A stretch of DNA of 64,000 bases from Paenibacillus sp. Marseille-Q4541 (GCF_018310695.1 NZ_JAGXCY010000014.1:1-64000); one strand, 5' to 3'; numbered from the stretch's first letter, positions 26,861-36,078 are shown. The notes: generated by a model from the sequence alone, not told the origin. Numbers and translations are program-made.

Positions 26861-27751
26861 CTAACCCTTCACTGCACCAATCGTTAATCCCTTCACAAAA
26901 TATCGCTGCACGAACGGATACAAGAAAATAATTGGTCCTGTTACGACGATCGCCATTGCCATCTTGGTCGACTCTGTCGGAATTTCGCGCCCTAGGGATA
27001 CCCCTGTTCCAGTGGCCATTTGAGAAACGAACATCATGGTATTAACCGTGTTATACAAGTAGTATTGAAGCTGATACATGCTAGCGTCATTAATGAACAA
27101 GGAAGACATGAACCAGTCGTTCCAGTACGTCAGAGCAAGGAACAGACCGACAGTCGCAATTCCAGGCATAGCAAGCTTCAGCACGACACTGTAGTAAATC
27201 CTAAAATCGTTCGCGCCATCGATTTTGGCTGATTCGAATAATTCTTCCGGAATCGCAGATTTGATAAAGTTTTTCATTAAAATAATGAGAAAAGGTGTCA
27301 TAAGACCCGGCAATATCAGTACGGCATAGGTGTCTGCCAGCCCAAAGTATTTGGTCAGCATGATATACCAGGGCACGAGCCCCCCTCCAAACAGCGTTGT
27401 GAAATAAATATAGAAGGACAATTGATTGCGATACTTGAAATCTTTCCTCTGCAGAACATAACCTGCCATCGTAATAAGAAACAATCCCAATAGCGTTCCA
27501 ACCACAGTTACAAAAATCGTAACACCATAAGCCTTAATTAGCTGAGTTGGAAAGGTAAACACCATTTGATAGCCTTCCAGCGAAAACTCTTTAGGAATCA
27601 AGTGAAAACCGTCGCGAATAATGGATTCATTGGCTGTAAATGAGCCTGAAATGATCAGAATGAAAGGAAAGAGACAGAGCAAAGAAAAAACCGTAATGAT
27701 CAGGTAAGCCATCATGCGGAAAACTCTAGAACTTAGAATGTTGTCATCCAA
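26861..27751 (-). CDS. Carbohydrate ABC permease, YtcP/LplC (MalG-like)
   Basis: 296 residues with six membrane segments and the permease EAA loop ELFESAKIDGANDFRIYYSV near residue 190. The C-terminus (PFVQRYFVKGLTIGAVKG) is typical of YtcP/LplC. The TTG start at 27751 has GGAGGG 6 bases upstream. It is the second gene of the operon and forms the channel with the LplB-like protein. Confidence 0.92.
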   Translation of the reverse strand: MDDNILSSRVFRMMAYLIITVFSLLCLFPFILIISGSFTANESIIRDGFHLIPKEFSLEGYQMVFTFPTQLIKAYGVTIFVTVVGTLLGLFLITMAGYVLQRKDFKYRNQLSFYIYFTTLFGGGLVPWYIMLTKYFGLADTYAVLILPGLMTPFLIILMKNFIKSAIPEELFESAKIDGANDFRIYYSVVLKLAMPGIATVGLFLALTYWNDWFMSSLFINDASMYQLQYYLYNTVNTMMFVSQMATGTGVSLGREIPTESTKMAMAIVVTGPIIFLYPFVQRYFVKGLTIGAVKG

Positions 27752-27771
27752 TGTAATCCCTCCTCTCTATT

Positions 27772-28695
27772 TCAGAACAATGCGTAATCTTCATTAATTT
27801 TCTTGATGATATAATTCACTGTCATAATCAATACAAATCCGAAGATAGACTGATACAAGCCAGCAGCAGTTGCCATACCAATATCAAAATTAACTTTCAA
27901 AGATCGATAAACGTAAGTATCGATAATATCCGTCACGTTGAAGAGCATTCCGTTGTTCCCGACAAGCTGATAGAACAGATCGAATTGACCTTTCATAATG
28001 CTTCCGAGTGCAAATAAGAGCAGAATGATAAATGTTGGCTTCAGCATAGGTACGGTAATATGCCAGATTCGATGAAAAATATTTGCACCATCGATTTTGG
28101 CAGCTTCGTAATACTCATCGCTGATTCCCATGATGGAGGCAAGATAAATGACCATAGAATAACCAAGATTTTTCCATATATAAAATGCTGTAATCAGAAT
28201 TGGCCAGAGCCATGGTGTATTGTATATGTCTACTGGATCAAATCGGAACGATGTTAGTACCTGATTAACGAAACCGGAATCAGCATTAAACATGTTAAAC
28301 GCTAACACACTAATCAGAACAAACGAAACGAAATAGGGTAGAAACATGATGGATTGTGATAATTTTTTAAATAACTTACCTCGGACTTCACTTAATAGGA
28401 TTGCTGCCCCTATAGATATCACGTTACCTAATATGATAAACACCACATTGTATCCAAGCGTATTGATTGTCAGCCTCAACAAAATTCCAGATTGAGTTAA
28501 AAATTTAAAATTGTCTAATCCTACGAACGGACTTCCAAATAAACCACCTGCAAAATCATAACTCGTGAATGCATAATAGATGCCGACCATTGGAAAATAA
28601 GAATTAATTAAGAAAAAAAGCAGTGTCGGTGCTATCATAAAAAACATGATTTTATTCTTATTTAATTCATATAAAAAACCTTTCTTCTTTAACAA
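27772..28695 (-). CDS. Carbohydrate ABC permease, LplB/YteP (MalF-like)
   Basis: First gene of the transporter operon; about 307 residues, six membrane segments, and the EAA loop YYEAAKIDGANIFHRIWHIT near residue 185. The start was set at the TTG at 28695, 6 bases after AGGAGGTGG; the upstream in-frame GTG at 28722 would include that site. It pairs with the YtcP-like permease. Control is probably by the divergent membrane AraC regulator. Confidence 0.9.
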   Translation of the reverse strand: MLKKKGFLYELNKNKIMFFMIAPTLLFFLINSYFPMVGIYYAFTSYDFAGGLFGSPFVGLDNFKFLTQSGILLRLTINTLGYNVVFIILGNVISIGAAILLSEVRGKLFKKLSQSIMFLPYFVSFVLISVLAFNMFNADSGFVNQVLTSFRFDPVDIYNTPWLWPILITAFYIWKNLGYSMVIYLASIMGISDEYYEAAKIDGANIFHRIWHITVPMLKPTFIILLLFALGSIMKGQFDLFYQLVGNNGMLFNVTDIIDTYVYRSLKVNFDIGMATAAGLYQSIFGFVLIMTVNYIIKKINEDYALF

Positions 28696-28814
28696 ATCTG
28701 ACCACCTCCTGAATAGAATCACTCGAGAATCATTACATCCAAATCATAGAGGAAGCGAGTTCCATAATATACTGGACAATGCCGCAAATTGCTGTAATCT
28801 CGGCACTTTCAATG

Positions 28815-28843
28815 TGTGAATTTTATGTACTTTTGTGAATTTT
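28815..28843. promoter_or_regulatory. Direct repeat, AraC-type site candidate
   Basis: TGTGAATTTT occurs at 28815-28824 and 28834-28843, a 19-bp period (nearly two helical turns). It lies between the divergent transporter operon and its AraC regulator. Tandem same-orientation half-sites are the usual AraC binding arrangement. Confidence 0.5.
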
Positions 28844-28887
28844 TTCAATATTATCCTCTAATCTTGATTATTCGAGCGTGAATTCAA

Positions 28888-28916
28888 TTGAAAGCAAACA
28901 ACTGATCAGGTATACT
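28888..28916 (+). promoter_or_regulatory. Promoter of the AraC regulator gene
   Basis: TTGAAA (28888-28893), 17-bp spacer, TATACT (28911-28916), about 30 bases before the ATG at 28945. Confidence 0.7.
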
Positions 28917-28944
28917 CTAACCATAAATGAAAGGGGTTTCATAA

Positions 28945-31191
28945 ATGGTGAAACAACGGTCTAGTGAGCATAAAAAAGTTTATAGTCGAATACTCTTAGG
29001 CTCTATCGGATGTGTTATTATTACACTTTTGATAACTTCAACTATTCTATATATGAACTTCATTAACAACGCACTTAAACAAGTTTATCGTTCCGATTCT
29101 AATAGTCTGAATCAAATTAAAACAGAATTATCTAGTATGACAGAGATTGTTACTTCACTGTCCTCCCAGATTTACTCTGATTCTGCGGTATCTAAGTTGT
29201 TGTATTATGCGGACTTAAATATCTATGATGTCATTTTTGCACAGCAACAACTTGATAACTATCGCGCATCCTTACCATTCATTGAATCCATTTATGTATA
29301 TAATGCGAAATCCAATCAGTTCTATATTAGTTCCAATAATGCAAGAAGTGGAATTCAACCGAAGTCCGAACTTGATGATGATGGAATTCTAGACCTTTTT
29401 AAGAAATTCAAAGAACATCGTCCCTTCCAACCAATCCCCAGAACCTATAACATCGGTTCGGCCCAGAATACTCCAGTATCAAGCTACACTTACTTATGTT
29501 ATAGCATCATTGATGATAATAACGATTTAAATACAGCAGTCGTTGTCAATATCTCAGCATCATGGTTAGACCAGCGATTAGATCAATCAGCGAAAGAGCT
29601 ATCGGAGAAGAACACGTTTATCATTAATCAGGATGGAATATTGTACTCCAGTAATGACATGCATGCGATGCTAACGGATATGTCTGATAAAACCTATATA
29701 CAGAAAATTATTCAGGATCCTTCAAACTCTACATATTTTGTGGATACCGTAGATGGAGTTAAATCTTTAATAACGTATACTTCACCCGATTCATTAGGCT
29801 GGAGATATGTTCGCATTACCCCTTATAGCAATATCACTCAAGAAATAAGCGGAATGAGGTATCGAATACTCATTATCTGTATTGGCATTCTTCTCTTAGG
29901 ATTGTTGATTTCGTTAACTTTATCCCATGGTGTATATCGCCCGATTGACAAAGTCATACGCAAGTTCAAAACCCTCGAAACAGAAAGACGTGATCATCAA
30001 CATATTCTCAAGCAGGATTTCCTTAGAAATACGATTTTAGGTAGAGAAACGAATAATGCTGAGGTGTTGCAACAAAAGTTACAATACTTCAATTCAGGGC
30101 TTATGGTTAATAGTAAATCTCTGATTGTTTTGGTAAGGATTGATCAGTACCTCCCAGTTCTCGAGAAATACAAAGATGATATTAAATTGCTCAAATACGG
30201 CATAATGAACGTTTGTATGGAAATTGCCTCGCCGACCTTTCAATCTGAAGCCATTGACATGGGGGATGATAGTCTTTTACTTATGCTGGGCTTCCATGAT
30301 CCGCTTTATAACATGGAACGAGATTCGCTGATTGAAATGGCAGAGCTTATGCAATCGTCAATCACCAAACATTTAAAATTATCCATCTCGATTACCTTTA
30401 GTCCTGTAAAGGAATCAATCGAGCAATGCATTTTAGTTTACAAGCAAGTGCTTGAGGCTTCTTACCATCGATTATTCAAAGGACAGGGCTGCATCCTCTT
30501 TTCGGTTGACATTATGAACTTAAAATCCAAAGAGTATATGTTTCCTGTTCACAAAGAAAAACAATTCATTGAATCCTTGATGTCAGGAAATGTGGATAAG
30601 GCACGTAGCATCTATATCGATATAGTCGGAGAAATATCAGAGTATTCTTTTACCGTTGTTCAACTTGTCATATCGCATTTAGCACTTACCGTGAATAACG
30701 TCTTGAGGGCATTAAAAAAGAACAATGCGATATTAACATTACCCGAATTCGATACAACGTTCTTACTACCCAATCATGTTGAAACCATGGAAGAAATCAA
30801 CACTCCGTATTTCAAAATATTTGAAGAAATAAGTCAAAAACTCGAAGAGAAGCGAAGTACAAAACAAGAAGATCTCATTAGAAAAGTACATCAAATTATT
30901 GAGCGAGATTATAGCAATTCAAACCTGTCCTTAAATTCAATTGCAGACGAGTTCTCGATGTCTCCAATTTATTTGAGCCGATTATATAAACAATTAACTA
31001 CAAATGCTCTATCTGATAAAATAAGCGAATTGCGGTTGAATAAAGCCAAAGAGCTGCTGAAGACTTCTAAATACACCATTGGTGATATCGCTGAAAAAAC
31101 AGGTTTTACTAGTAGTTCGTATTTTTATCGTTTATTTAAGAATAGTACGGGTATAACCCCAAGCGATTATAGAAAAAGGATAAATGTTTGA
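28945..31191 (+). CDS. Membrane-bound AraC-family regulator (YtdP-like)
   Basis: 748 residues. A membrane segment near 15-38 (ILLGSIGCVIITLLITSTIL), an extracellular sensor of about 260 residues of Cache-like character, a second membrane segment near 305-328 (ILIICIGILLLGLLISL), a long cytoplasmic middle part and a C-terminal AraC double helix-turn-helix (LSLNSIADEFSMSPIYLSRL; IGDIAEKTGFTSSSYFYRLF). This one-protein sensor-activator arrangement is common beside Lpl/Ytc transporters in Paenibacillus. It is divergent from the permease-permease-binding protein operon, which it very probably activates on sensing an extracellular saccharide. AAGGGG precedes the ATG. Confidence 0.9.
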   Translation: MVKQRSSEHKKVYSRILLGSIGCVIITLLITSTILYMNFINNALKQVYRSDSNSLNQIKTELSSMTEIVTSLSSQIYSDSAVSKLLYYADLNIYDVIFAQQQLDNYRASLPFIESIYVYNAKSNQFYISSNNARSGIQPKSELDDDGILDLFKKFKEHRPFQPIPRTYNIGSAQNTPVSSYTYLCYSIIDDNNDLNTAVVVNISASWLDQRLDQSAKELSEKNTFIINQDGILYSSNDMHAMLTDMSDKTYIQKIIQDPSNSTYFVDTVDGVKSLITYTSPDSLGWRYVRITPYSNITQEISGMRYRILIICIGILLLGLLISLTLSHGVYRPIDKVIRKFKTLETERRDHQHILKQDFLRNTILGRETNNAEVLQQKLQYFNSGLMVNSKSLIVLVRIDQYLPVLEKYKDDIKLLKYGIMNVCMEIASPTFQSEAIDMGDDSLLLMLGFHDPLYNMERDSLIEMAELMQSSITKHLKLSISITFSPVKESIEQCILVYKQVLEASYHRLFKGQGCILFSVDIMNLKSKEYMFPVHKEKQFIESLMSGNVDKARSIYIDIVGEISEYSFTVVQLVISHLALTVNNVLRALKKNNAILTLPEFDTTFLLPNHVETMEEINTPYFKIFEEISQKLEEKRSTKQEDLIRKVHQIIERDYSNSNLSLNSIADEFSMSPIYLSRLYKQLTTNALSDKISELRLNKAKELLKTSKYTIGDIAEKTGFTSSSYFYRLFKNSTGITPSDYRKRINV

Positions 31192-31282
31192 GATTAAACT
31201 TAGCACAACACGAATTCAAGTAGACCCATGCCCCCTATAAGGATTTGATGCTTTGTCTATGGTCTAACATTCAAGTAAAAAG

Positions 31283-31315
31283 GCCTCTCAACAATTCAGT
31301 AGATTGTTGAGAGGC
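31283..31315 (-). terminator. Terminator
   Basis: GCCTCTCAACAAT, 7-base loop, ATTGTTGAGAGGC: a perfect 13-bp stem followed on the minus strand by CTTTTTAC. Confidence 0.8.
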
Positions 31316-31560
31316 GATCCCCATCGCCGTGATGATGCAGGCAGAACTGACAATTCCCGCGTGTACCATTGTTTTGTCCCCAGCGGTCATAGATAAACCC
31401 TCCGAGTACATTGCCGACGAAAGACCGCACCATTTAAGACTATTGTTAGAAGAACGGATACGAGCTCGGAAATGTCTAGCCGACCACGCCAAGACTACAA
31501 CCTCAGGCAAACTTAATGGCAACATGGTCATTGACCTTCATTGGATGGAAATGTATCCGA
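31283..31560 (-). pseudogene. Fragment of an MFS transporter gene
   Basis: Minus-strand frames contain SFVGNVLGGFIYDRWG, which matches MFS motif A (G-x3-D-R-x-G), and, after a frameshift, KTMVHAGIVSSACIITAMGI, which looks like the following membrane helix. Upstream and downstream parts are missing. The fragment runs straight into a terminator hairpin at 31283-31315. It looks like a transporter gene deleted almost completely. Confidence 0.4.
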
Positions 31561-31580
31561 AAAGCCTCAATCACGATAAA

Positions 31581-31613
31581 AAATAGGGACGTGAATAGCT
31601 CACGTCCCTATTT
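31581..31613. terminator. Bidirectional terminator
   Basis: AAATAGGGACGTGA (31581-31594), ATAGC loop, TCACGTCCCTATTT (31600-31613): perfect. It is isolated, with no intact gene directly on either side, consistent with gene loss here. Confidence 0.8.
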
Positions 31614-31712
31614 CGTCCCCATCTCCTCTATTCATTCACTTAAAACCCTTTGTTCAGTATTAGTAAACCCTTGCTACAAAACCGTGATTCCCTCGATTTT
31701 TTACTCAACTTG

Positions 31713-31754
31713 TTCTATCACTACTTTATTATAATCTGGATAATGTCTTGATAT
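31713..31754. repeat. Dispersed 42-bp repeat, copy 1
   Basis: Begins TTCTATCACTACTTTAT and ends GTCTTGATAT. It matches 34556-34597 at 38 of 42 positions. In the other copy the ends form a perfect 9-bp inverted repeat; here that pairing is imperfect. Confidence 0.7.
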
Positions 31755-31831
31755 ACACAAGAGCTGGCATCGTTTAATTTGGTAGGGCTGTCCCAATATC
31801 CAATTGCCTAGCTGACGAAACTCCGCCAAAC

Positions 31832-31880
31832 AACAAATAAACTCAACTGCGCCATCTAGGTGTGGTTGAGTTTATTTGTT
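31832..31880. terminator. Terminator of the sulfatase gene
   Basis: AACAAATAAACTCAAC (31832-31847) pairs exactly with GTTGAGTTTATTTGTT (31865-31880), a 16-bp stem just past the sulfatase stop. Confidence 0.8.
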
Positions 31881-31899
31881 TGATGACGCACCCATATCT

Positions 31900-33357
31900 C
31901 TACCAATTCGTTTGACGCTCCGGCAGCGGATCTTGATCCTGTATCATTCGCTGAACGAGCATTTCCATCAAATTCTGTTTCACTCTGCTGGCTGCCTCTT
32001 CAAAATACAGATTGCGTCTTTCCTCAGGATCAAGATGCAAATCAAACAGCTCGCCGTAGGTCTCACCGGCAAACACTACCAGCTTATAGCGGTTGGTCCG
32101 CAAACATTTGGCCATAATACCACGATCATGCGCGTCGTACTCTGTCATTGCCGATTCCCGGATATGCTGCTTTTGACCAGAGAGCATTCCTAACTGTGAA
32201 ACCCCTTGTATGCCGTACGGTCGAACCTGCCCGATCGCGTCGAGCAGAGTCGGGACTATGTCGACATGCTCCATCAGTGCATCAGTCCTTTGTCCCTTCG
32301 CAATCCCCGGACCACGGATGATCATAGGGATGCGCGTAAGCCCTTCAAAAAACCACGGCCCTTTGTACATCAGTCCATGATCGCCGAGCAGCTCCCCATG
32401 GTCGCTCGTGAACACGACGAGTACATTGTCATACACGCCTTTTTCCTTCCAGGCATCCATAATGCGCCCAATCTGCTCATCTATAAACGTAATCATCGCA
32501 TAATAATTGCGAATTACCCTTCGAATGTGAGACTCGCCTGAATCATGCTGCTCTCCTCCTCCGGGCCAATAACCGCGAGCTCCCTGATGAAGCAGATGCT
32601 CCGGACGGAACGGCAGCTCGTCTTGCGGAACAAGTGGACCCTTCATTTCAATATCGGCATATAGTTCAGTGTAGGCCTTCGGGGGATTAAATGGATGATG
32701 TGGATCGACGAAGCTGGTCCATAGGAACAACGGTTGGTCATAATCATGCGAGCGAATCACATCGATACTTTTCTCCGCCATCCAGTAAGTCTGATGAAGC
32801 TCTGCCGGCATATCGCTTTCCCATACGTCTTGTTCTGCATCCTCTGAGCGGTACCGATCAAGATCGAAGCGGTTGGCAACAGCGGAATCCTGTTCACGCA
32901 GCCATCTCAAATAGTCGCCCACTAGGTTGTCTTCGGAAATATGATACTCATCAAATCCGTAATAGGTACCGTCTGCCGCCCTGCCGCGATCACGAATGTC
33001 CACGTCCTCAGGCTCCATTGAAAACCCCGTCTTACATTGAGGTCGGAAATGCATTTTGCCGACGCCAACCGAGCGATAATCCGATCGCTTCAAATGATCA
33101 CACAACGTAATCTCATTCTCATCCAGAGATACACCAATGTTCCATGCCCCGTGGGCATGTGGATAACGTCCAGTGAAGATAGATGCGCGAGACGGTGTAC
33201 AGACCGGACTCGCGCAGTATGCACTGCTAACAACGGTTCCCTCCGCCGCGAGACTATCAAGAACGGGGGTACGAACCGATTCGTTCTCGGCACCTATGGC
33301 ATCAGCGCGCATTTGATCAGTTGTAATCAGCCAAATATGAGTTCGTTTTGTTGTCAT
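31900..33357 (-). CDS. Sulfatase, Cys-type
   Basis: 485-residue arylsulfatase-family enzyme that would remove sulfate esters, for example from a sulfated glycan. The C-x-P-S-R signature CTPSRASIFTGRYPHAHG carries Cys53, the residue converted to formylglycine. Metal ligands are likely TTDQM near the N-terminus and FTSDHGELLGDHGLM in the middle. No signal peptide is visible, so it appears cytosolic. The substrate would then have to be imported, which fits the sugar ABC operon nearby. No formylglycine-generating or radical-SAM maturase gene lies in the window. TAGGAGA precedes the ATG; it is divergent from an AraC gene. Confidence 0.9.
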   Translation of the reverse strand: MTTKRTHIWLITTDQMRADAIGAENESVRTPVLDSLAAEGTVVSSAYCASPVCTPSRASIFTGRYPHAHGAWNIGVSLDENEITLCDHLKRSDYRSVGVGKMHFRPQCKTGFSMEPEDVDIRDRGRAADGTYYGFDEYHISEDNLVGDYLRWLREQDSAVANRFDLDRYRSEDAEQDVWESDMPAELHQTYWMAEKSIDVIRSHDYDQPLFLWTSFVDPHHPFNPPKAYTELYADIEMKGPLVPQDELPFRPEHLLHQGARGYWPGGGEQHDSGESHIRRVIRNYYAMITFIDEQIGRIMDAWKEKGVYDNVLVVFTSDHGELLGDHGLMYKGPWFFEGLTRIPMIIRGPGIAKGQRTDALMEHVDIVPTLLDAIGQVRPYGIQGVSQLGMLSGQKQHIRESAMTEYDAHDRGIMAKCLRTNRYKLVVFAGETYGELFDLHLDPEERRNLYFEEAASRVKQNLMEMLVQRMIQDQDPLPERQTNW

Positions 33358-33477
33358 ATGATTTTCTCCTAGCTTGAGTTATTTTCGTATTTTTTAAGTA
33401 CCATCTCTATGCTACGATAAGCTTTAAAAGGTTGTATTCAACCATTCAGTCCCTTTTTATAACGATCCAACTCTTTT

Positions 33478-34356
33478 ATGAGGATGGTGAAGACGATGAG
33501 CACGAATTCATATTTTTATAAAATGCTAATAAATACCCCCAGCGAAATGATCAAGCCCTTTTTGTTTTATGTGCTTGATCTCGGCTGGTTCGAGTGCAGG
33601 CCGGATTATCGTATGCATCGAACGTTTTTTCCGTATTCAATTCGGTTCGTCATTCGCGGGAAAGGATATGTCGTGTGGAAGGGCAGAACGTTTGCGGTCA
33701 ATCCGAACCAGTTGCTTTTTCTTGACCTGACGGAGGAGCATGAATATTATGCAGATTCGGAGGATCCGTGGGAAATCATTTGGGTTCGTTTTGGAGGGAT
33801 GCAGGCAAGCGAATATTACCAAATGCTTGAATGTGCCAAAAACCCGGTACTTGATATTCGGGATGAGTCCTCGACCAAGCGGCTGTTTATGGAATTAATT
33901 TCGCTGTTCGAGGAATGTCCGCCCGGATACGAAATGACGGCGTCATCGCACTTGACCCAGATTATGACGGAAGCGGCGATAACACACATAAAGGGGAGTG
34001 AGACCCTCGGCACGCCTTCCTCTATACATCTAAATACCATGCGGCAAGCCATTCGCTATATTGAGGAACACTATCATATGCCGATCAAGATCGAAGATGT
34101 GGCAAACCATGTGTTTGTCAGCCCAAGCTATTTTTCACGAACGTTCAAACGCGCTACCGGCTGCACAGTCACAGAATACATTATCAAATGCAGACTAAAA
34201 ATGGCTAAGGAGCTACTGGTTCAGAACGAACGGCCTCTTGGGGAAATCGCTCAATTATCCGGCTTTTGTGGCCAAAGCTATTTCTCCAGAGTGTTCAAGC
34301 AGCTCGAAGGAACGACACCTCTTGATTACCGCCGAACGATGCAGCTAAATCAATAG
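33478..34356 (+). CDS. AraC-family regulator with cupin-like sensor
   Basis: 292 residues: an N-terminal cupin-type sensing domain (YSIRFVIRGKGYVVWKGRTF, NQLLFLDLTEEHEYY) and a C-terminal double helix-turn-helix (IKIEDVANHVFVSPSYFSRT; LGEIAQLSGFCGQSYFSRVF). It is divergent from the sulfatase, with 120 bases between, and is the probable activator of that gene. The start is uncertain: ATG at 33478 or 33496 (GGTGAAG upstream). Confidence 0.88.
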   Translation: MRMVKTMSTNSYFYKMLINTPSEMIKPFLFYVLDLGWFECRPDYRMHRTFFPYSIRFVIRGKGYVVWKGRTFAVNPNQLLFLDLTEEHEYYADSEDPWEIIWVRFGGMQASEYYQMLECAKNPVLDIRDESSTKRLFMELISLFEECPPGYEMTASSHLTQIMTEAAITHIKGSETLGTPSSIHLNTMRQAIRYIEEHYHMPIKIEDVANHVFVSPSYFSRTFKRATGCTVTEYIIKCRLKMAKELLVQNERPLGEIAQLSGFCGQSYFSRVFKQLEGTTPLDYRRTMQLNQ

Positions 34357-34382
34357 TTTTATCAGGAAGCAGTTACAACAAA

Positions 34383-34431
34383 AGGCATGATCATGAGCTT
34401 ATTCTAAAAGAATATGCTTATGATCATGCCT
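34383..34431. terminator. Long hairpin past the AraC gene
   Basis: AGGCATGATCAT (34383-34394) pairs with ATGATCATGCCT (34420-34431), and pairing continues inward (GAGCTTATTCT / AGAATATGCTT). The T-run is better on the minus strand (CTTTTGTTGT). Confidence 0.6.
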
Positions 34432-34555
34432 CCATAGCATTTAATAGTTTGTATATCCTGTATAACTAACACTCACTAATACTTCAGACCACGCAAATCT
34501 GAATTCACTGTAGCCTGCTTAAAAAATTCATTCTCCCAATTTTTCAACCGACTTT

Positions 34556-34597
34556 TTCTATCACGACTTTAATATAATCTGAATAATGTCGTGATAT
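34556..34597. repeat. Dispersed 42-bp repeat, copy 2
   Basis: Begins TTCTATCACGACTTTAA and ends GTCGTGATAT. TATCACGAC and GTCGTGATA form a perfect 9-bp inverted repeat. It lies 15 bases past the SDR gene stop and may act as its terminator, although no T-run follows. Confidence 0.7.
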
Positions 34598-34611
34598 TTC
34601 GAATAATTCTA

Positions 34612-35328
34612 TTAAGGGTTCGTCGACCAAAGTCCAGCATGTTTTAATAAAACACGTGGATGAAGTTTAAGCTGTGCAACCATCAAGTCTGCTAAATCTT
34701 CTGCTTGCATCACTTTTTCTGGATTGCCGTCTGTTAAGTTCAGCTCAACAGCCATATCTGTTGCAACCGTGCTTGGCGTGAGTGTTGTAACACGAATATT
34801 TTTCTTACGCACCTCAAGCATTAATGACTCACTTAGTCCGATAACTGCCGCTTTAGAAGCTGTGTATGCACTAGTGATTGGTGCACCTTTTTGACCAGCT
34901 GTTGATGAGATATTAATAATGTCGCCTGTGTTACGCTCTATCATTTCAGGTAATACGGCACGTGTTGTGTAGTACACACCTTTTACGTTAACATCGATAA
35001 TATTTGTCCATTCTTCTGGCGTTAATTCCATGAAGCCACCGAATTTCGAAATACCTGCGTTGTTTACTAAAATATCGATTGCACCAAGCTCGCCACGAAT
35101 GGATTCAACCGCTGTGGTGATAGAGTCTAAATCTGCTACATTTGCCGCAGCAATTGCTACCTTCACATCATACTGTTTGAGTTCCTCTGCTACTTGTTGT
35201 AAATTTTCAAGGGTACGTCCTACAAGACCTACGTGAATACCTTCTTTTGCAAAAGCTACTGCTGTTGCACGTCCAATTCCACGCCCTGCTCCTGTAATTA
35301 ACGCCACTTTTCCTTCAATCGTTTGCAT
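34612..35328 (-). CDS. SDR-family oxidoreductase (FabG-like)
   Basis: 238-residue classical short-chain dehydrogenase/reductase. NAD(P)-binding TGAGRGIG near residue 12, NNAG near 88, catalytic Ser in INISSTAG and YTASK (Tyr/Lys) near 152-156. CAAGGAG precedes the ATG. It is divergent from an HxlR regulator, a pairing often seen for redox- or aldehyde-responsive reductases. The substrate is unknown; a fatty-acid FabG role is unlikely given the isolated position. Confidence 0.9.
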   Translation of the reverse strand: MQTIEGKVALITGAGRGIGRATAVAFAKEGIHVGLVGRTLENLQQVAEELKQYDVKVAIAAANVADLDSITTAVESIRGELGAIDILVNNAGISKFGGFMELTPEEWTNIIDVNVKGVYYTTRAVLPEMIERNTGDIINISSTAGQKGAPITSAYTASKAAVIGLSESLMLEVRKKNIRVTTLTPSTVATDMAVELNLTDGNPEKVMQAEDLADLMVAQLKLHPRVLLKHAGLWSTNP

Positions 35329-35566
35329 GTTTTCCGCTCCTTGTGATGAGAAAATTTTATTTTAGACGAAACAAAAGTGTATTATACTAAAACATTTTAA
35401 TAATTAAGTAAGGTGAGTTTGATAAAATCGTTCTGGTGGAATAATTAATAAAGCATTTTTACTCATAAATGTTTTTCGCCTAAAATAGAAAAAGATTTGT
35501 CTTTAAGACTAACTTCATTCTACCGACGAATTTCTACATTGTGAAGAACGCACTTTTTTGTGCGGA

Positions 35567-35584
35567 GGTTACCAAACGGTTACC
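35567..35584. promoter_or_regulatory. Tandem GGTTACC, possible HxlR operator
   Basis: GGTTACC at 35567-35573 and again at 35578-35584, 11 bp apart (one helical turn), just upstream of the hxlR start and facing the SDR promoter. Confidence 0.4.
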
Positions 35585-35609
35585 ACTATAGAAAAAGGAG
35601 TTAATACCC

Positions 35610-35990
35610 ATGTCAGATACATTAAGAAAAGAGATCAAAGAGAGAATAATAAATCATGATTATCATTGTGAAAAAGAACTTACCTTATCGATTATTAGCG
35701 GAAAATGGAAAGTTGTTATTTTGTGGCATTTAGGTGTAGAAGGGCCACATCGCTTCAGCCAACTTCAAAAACTTTTCCCGAAAATATCCCATAAAATATT
35801 ATCAAACCAATTACGTGAACTGATAGAAGATGGAATTGTTCATAGAGAAGTGTTTCCAGAAATTCCACCACAAGTAGAATATTCAATGACTGAACTTGGA
35901 ATGACGTTATTACCAATCGTTGAAATGATGTATGAGTGGGGAAAAAATCGAATAGATCAAATCAAACTAGAAAACCATTATTCAGAGTAA
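35610..35990 (+). CDS. HxlR-family transcriptional regulator
   Basis: 126 residues with the HxlR winged helix: CEKELTLSIISGKWKVVILW, GPHRFSQLQKLFPKISHKIL and YSMTELGMTLLPIVEMMYEW. The N-terminal Cys (CHCE-like, here YHCEKEL) is at the position used for redox or electrophile sensing in HypR/YodB relatives. AGGAG precedes the ATG. It most likely controls itself and the divergent SDR gene. Confidence 0.9.
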   Translation: MSDTLRKEIKERIINHDYHCEKELTLSIISGKWKVVILWHLGVEGPHRFSQLQKLFPKISHKILSNQLRELIEDGIVHREVFPEIPPQVEYSMTELGMTLLPIVEMMYEWGKNRIDQIKLENHYSE

Positions 35991-35998
35991 TAAAACAG

Positions 35999-36070
35999 AG
36001 GAAAGGCTTGATGGATCTGGGTTTCCCCTTTTTCCATTCATCCCTTCCCCGATTTTATTAAGGCTTTATT
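35999..36070. repeat. Dispersed ~70-bp repeat, copy 2
   Basis: Shares with 3923-3996 the series GGCTTGATGGAT, TTTCCCC, TTTCCATTCATCC, TTCCCC and GGCTTTAT in the same order and spacing. As with copy 1, it directly follows a repressor gene in the same orientation. Confidence 0.6.
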
Positions 36071-36078
36071 CGATTTTT

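Noticed and set aside
31329..31586. 85-codon plus-strand open frame
   Set aside because: It runs antisense to the MFS remnant and through a terminator hairpin, without a ribosome site.
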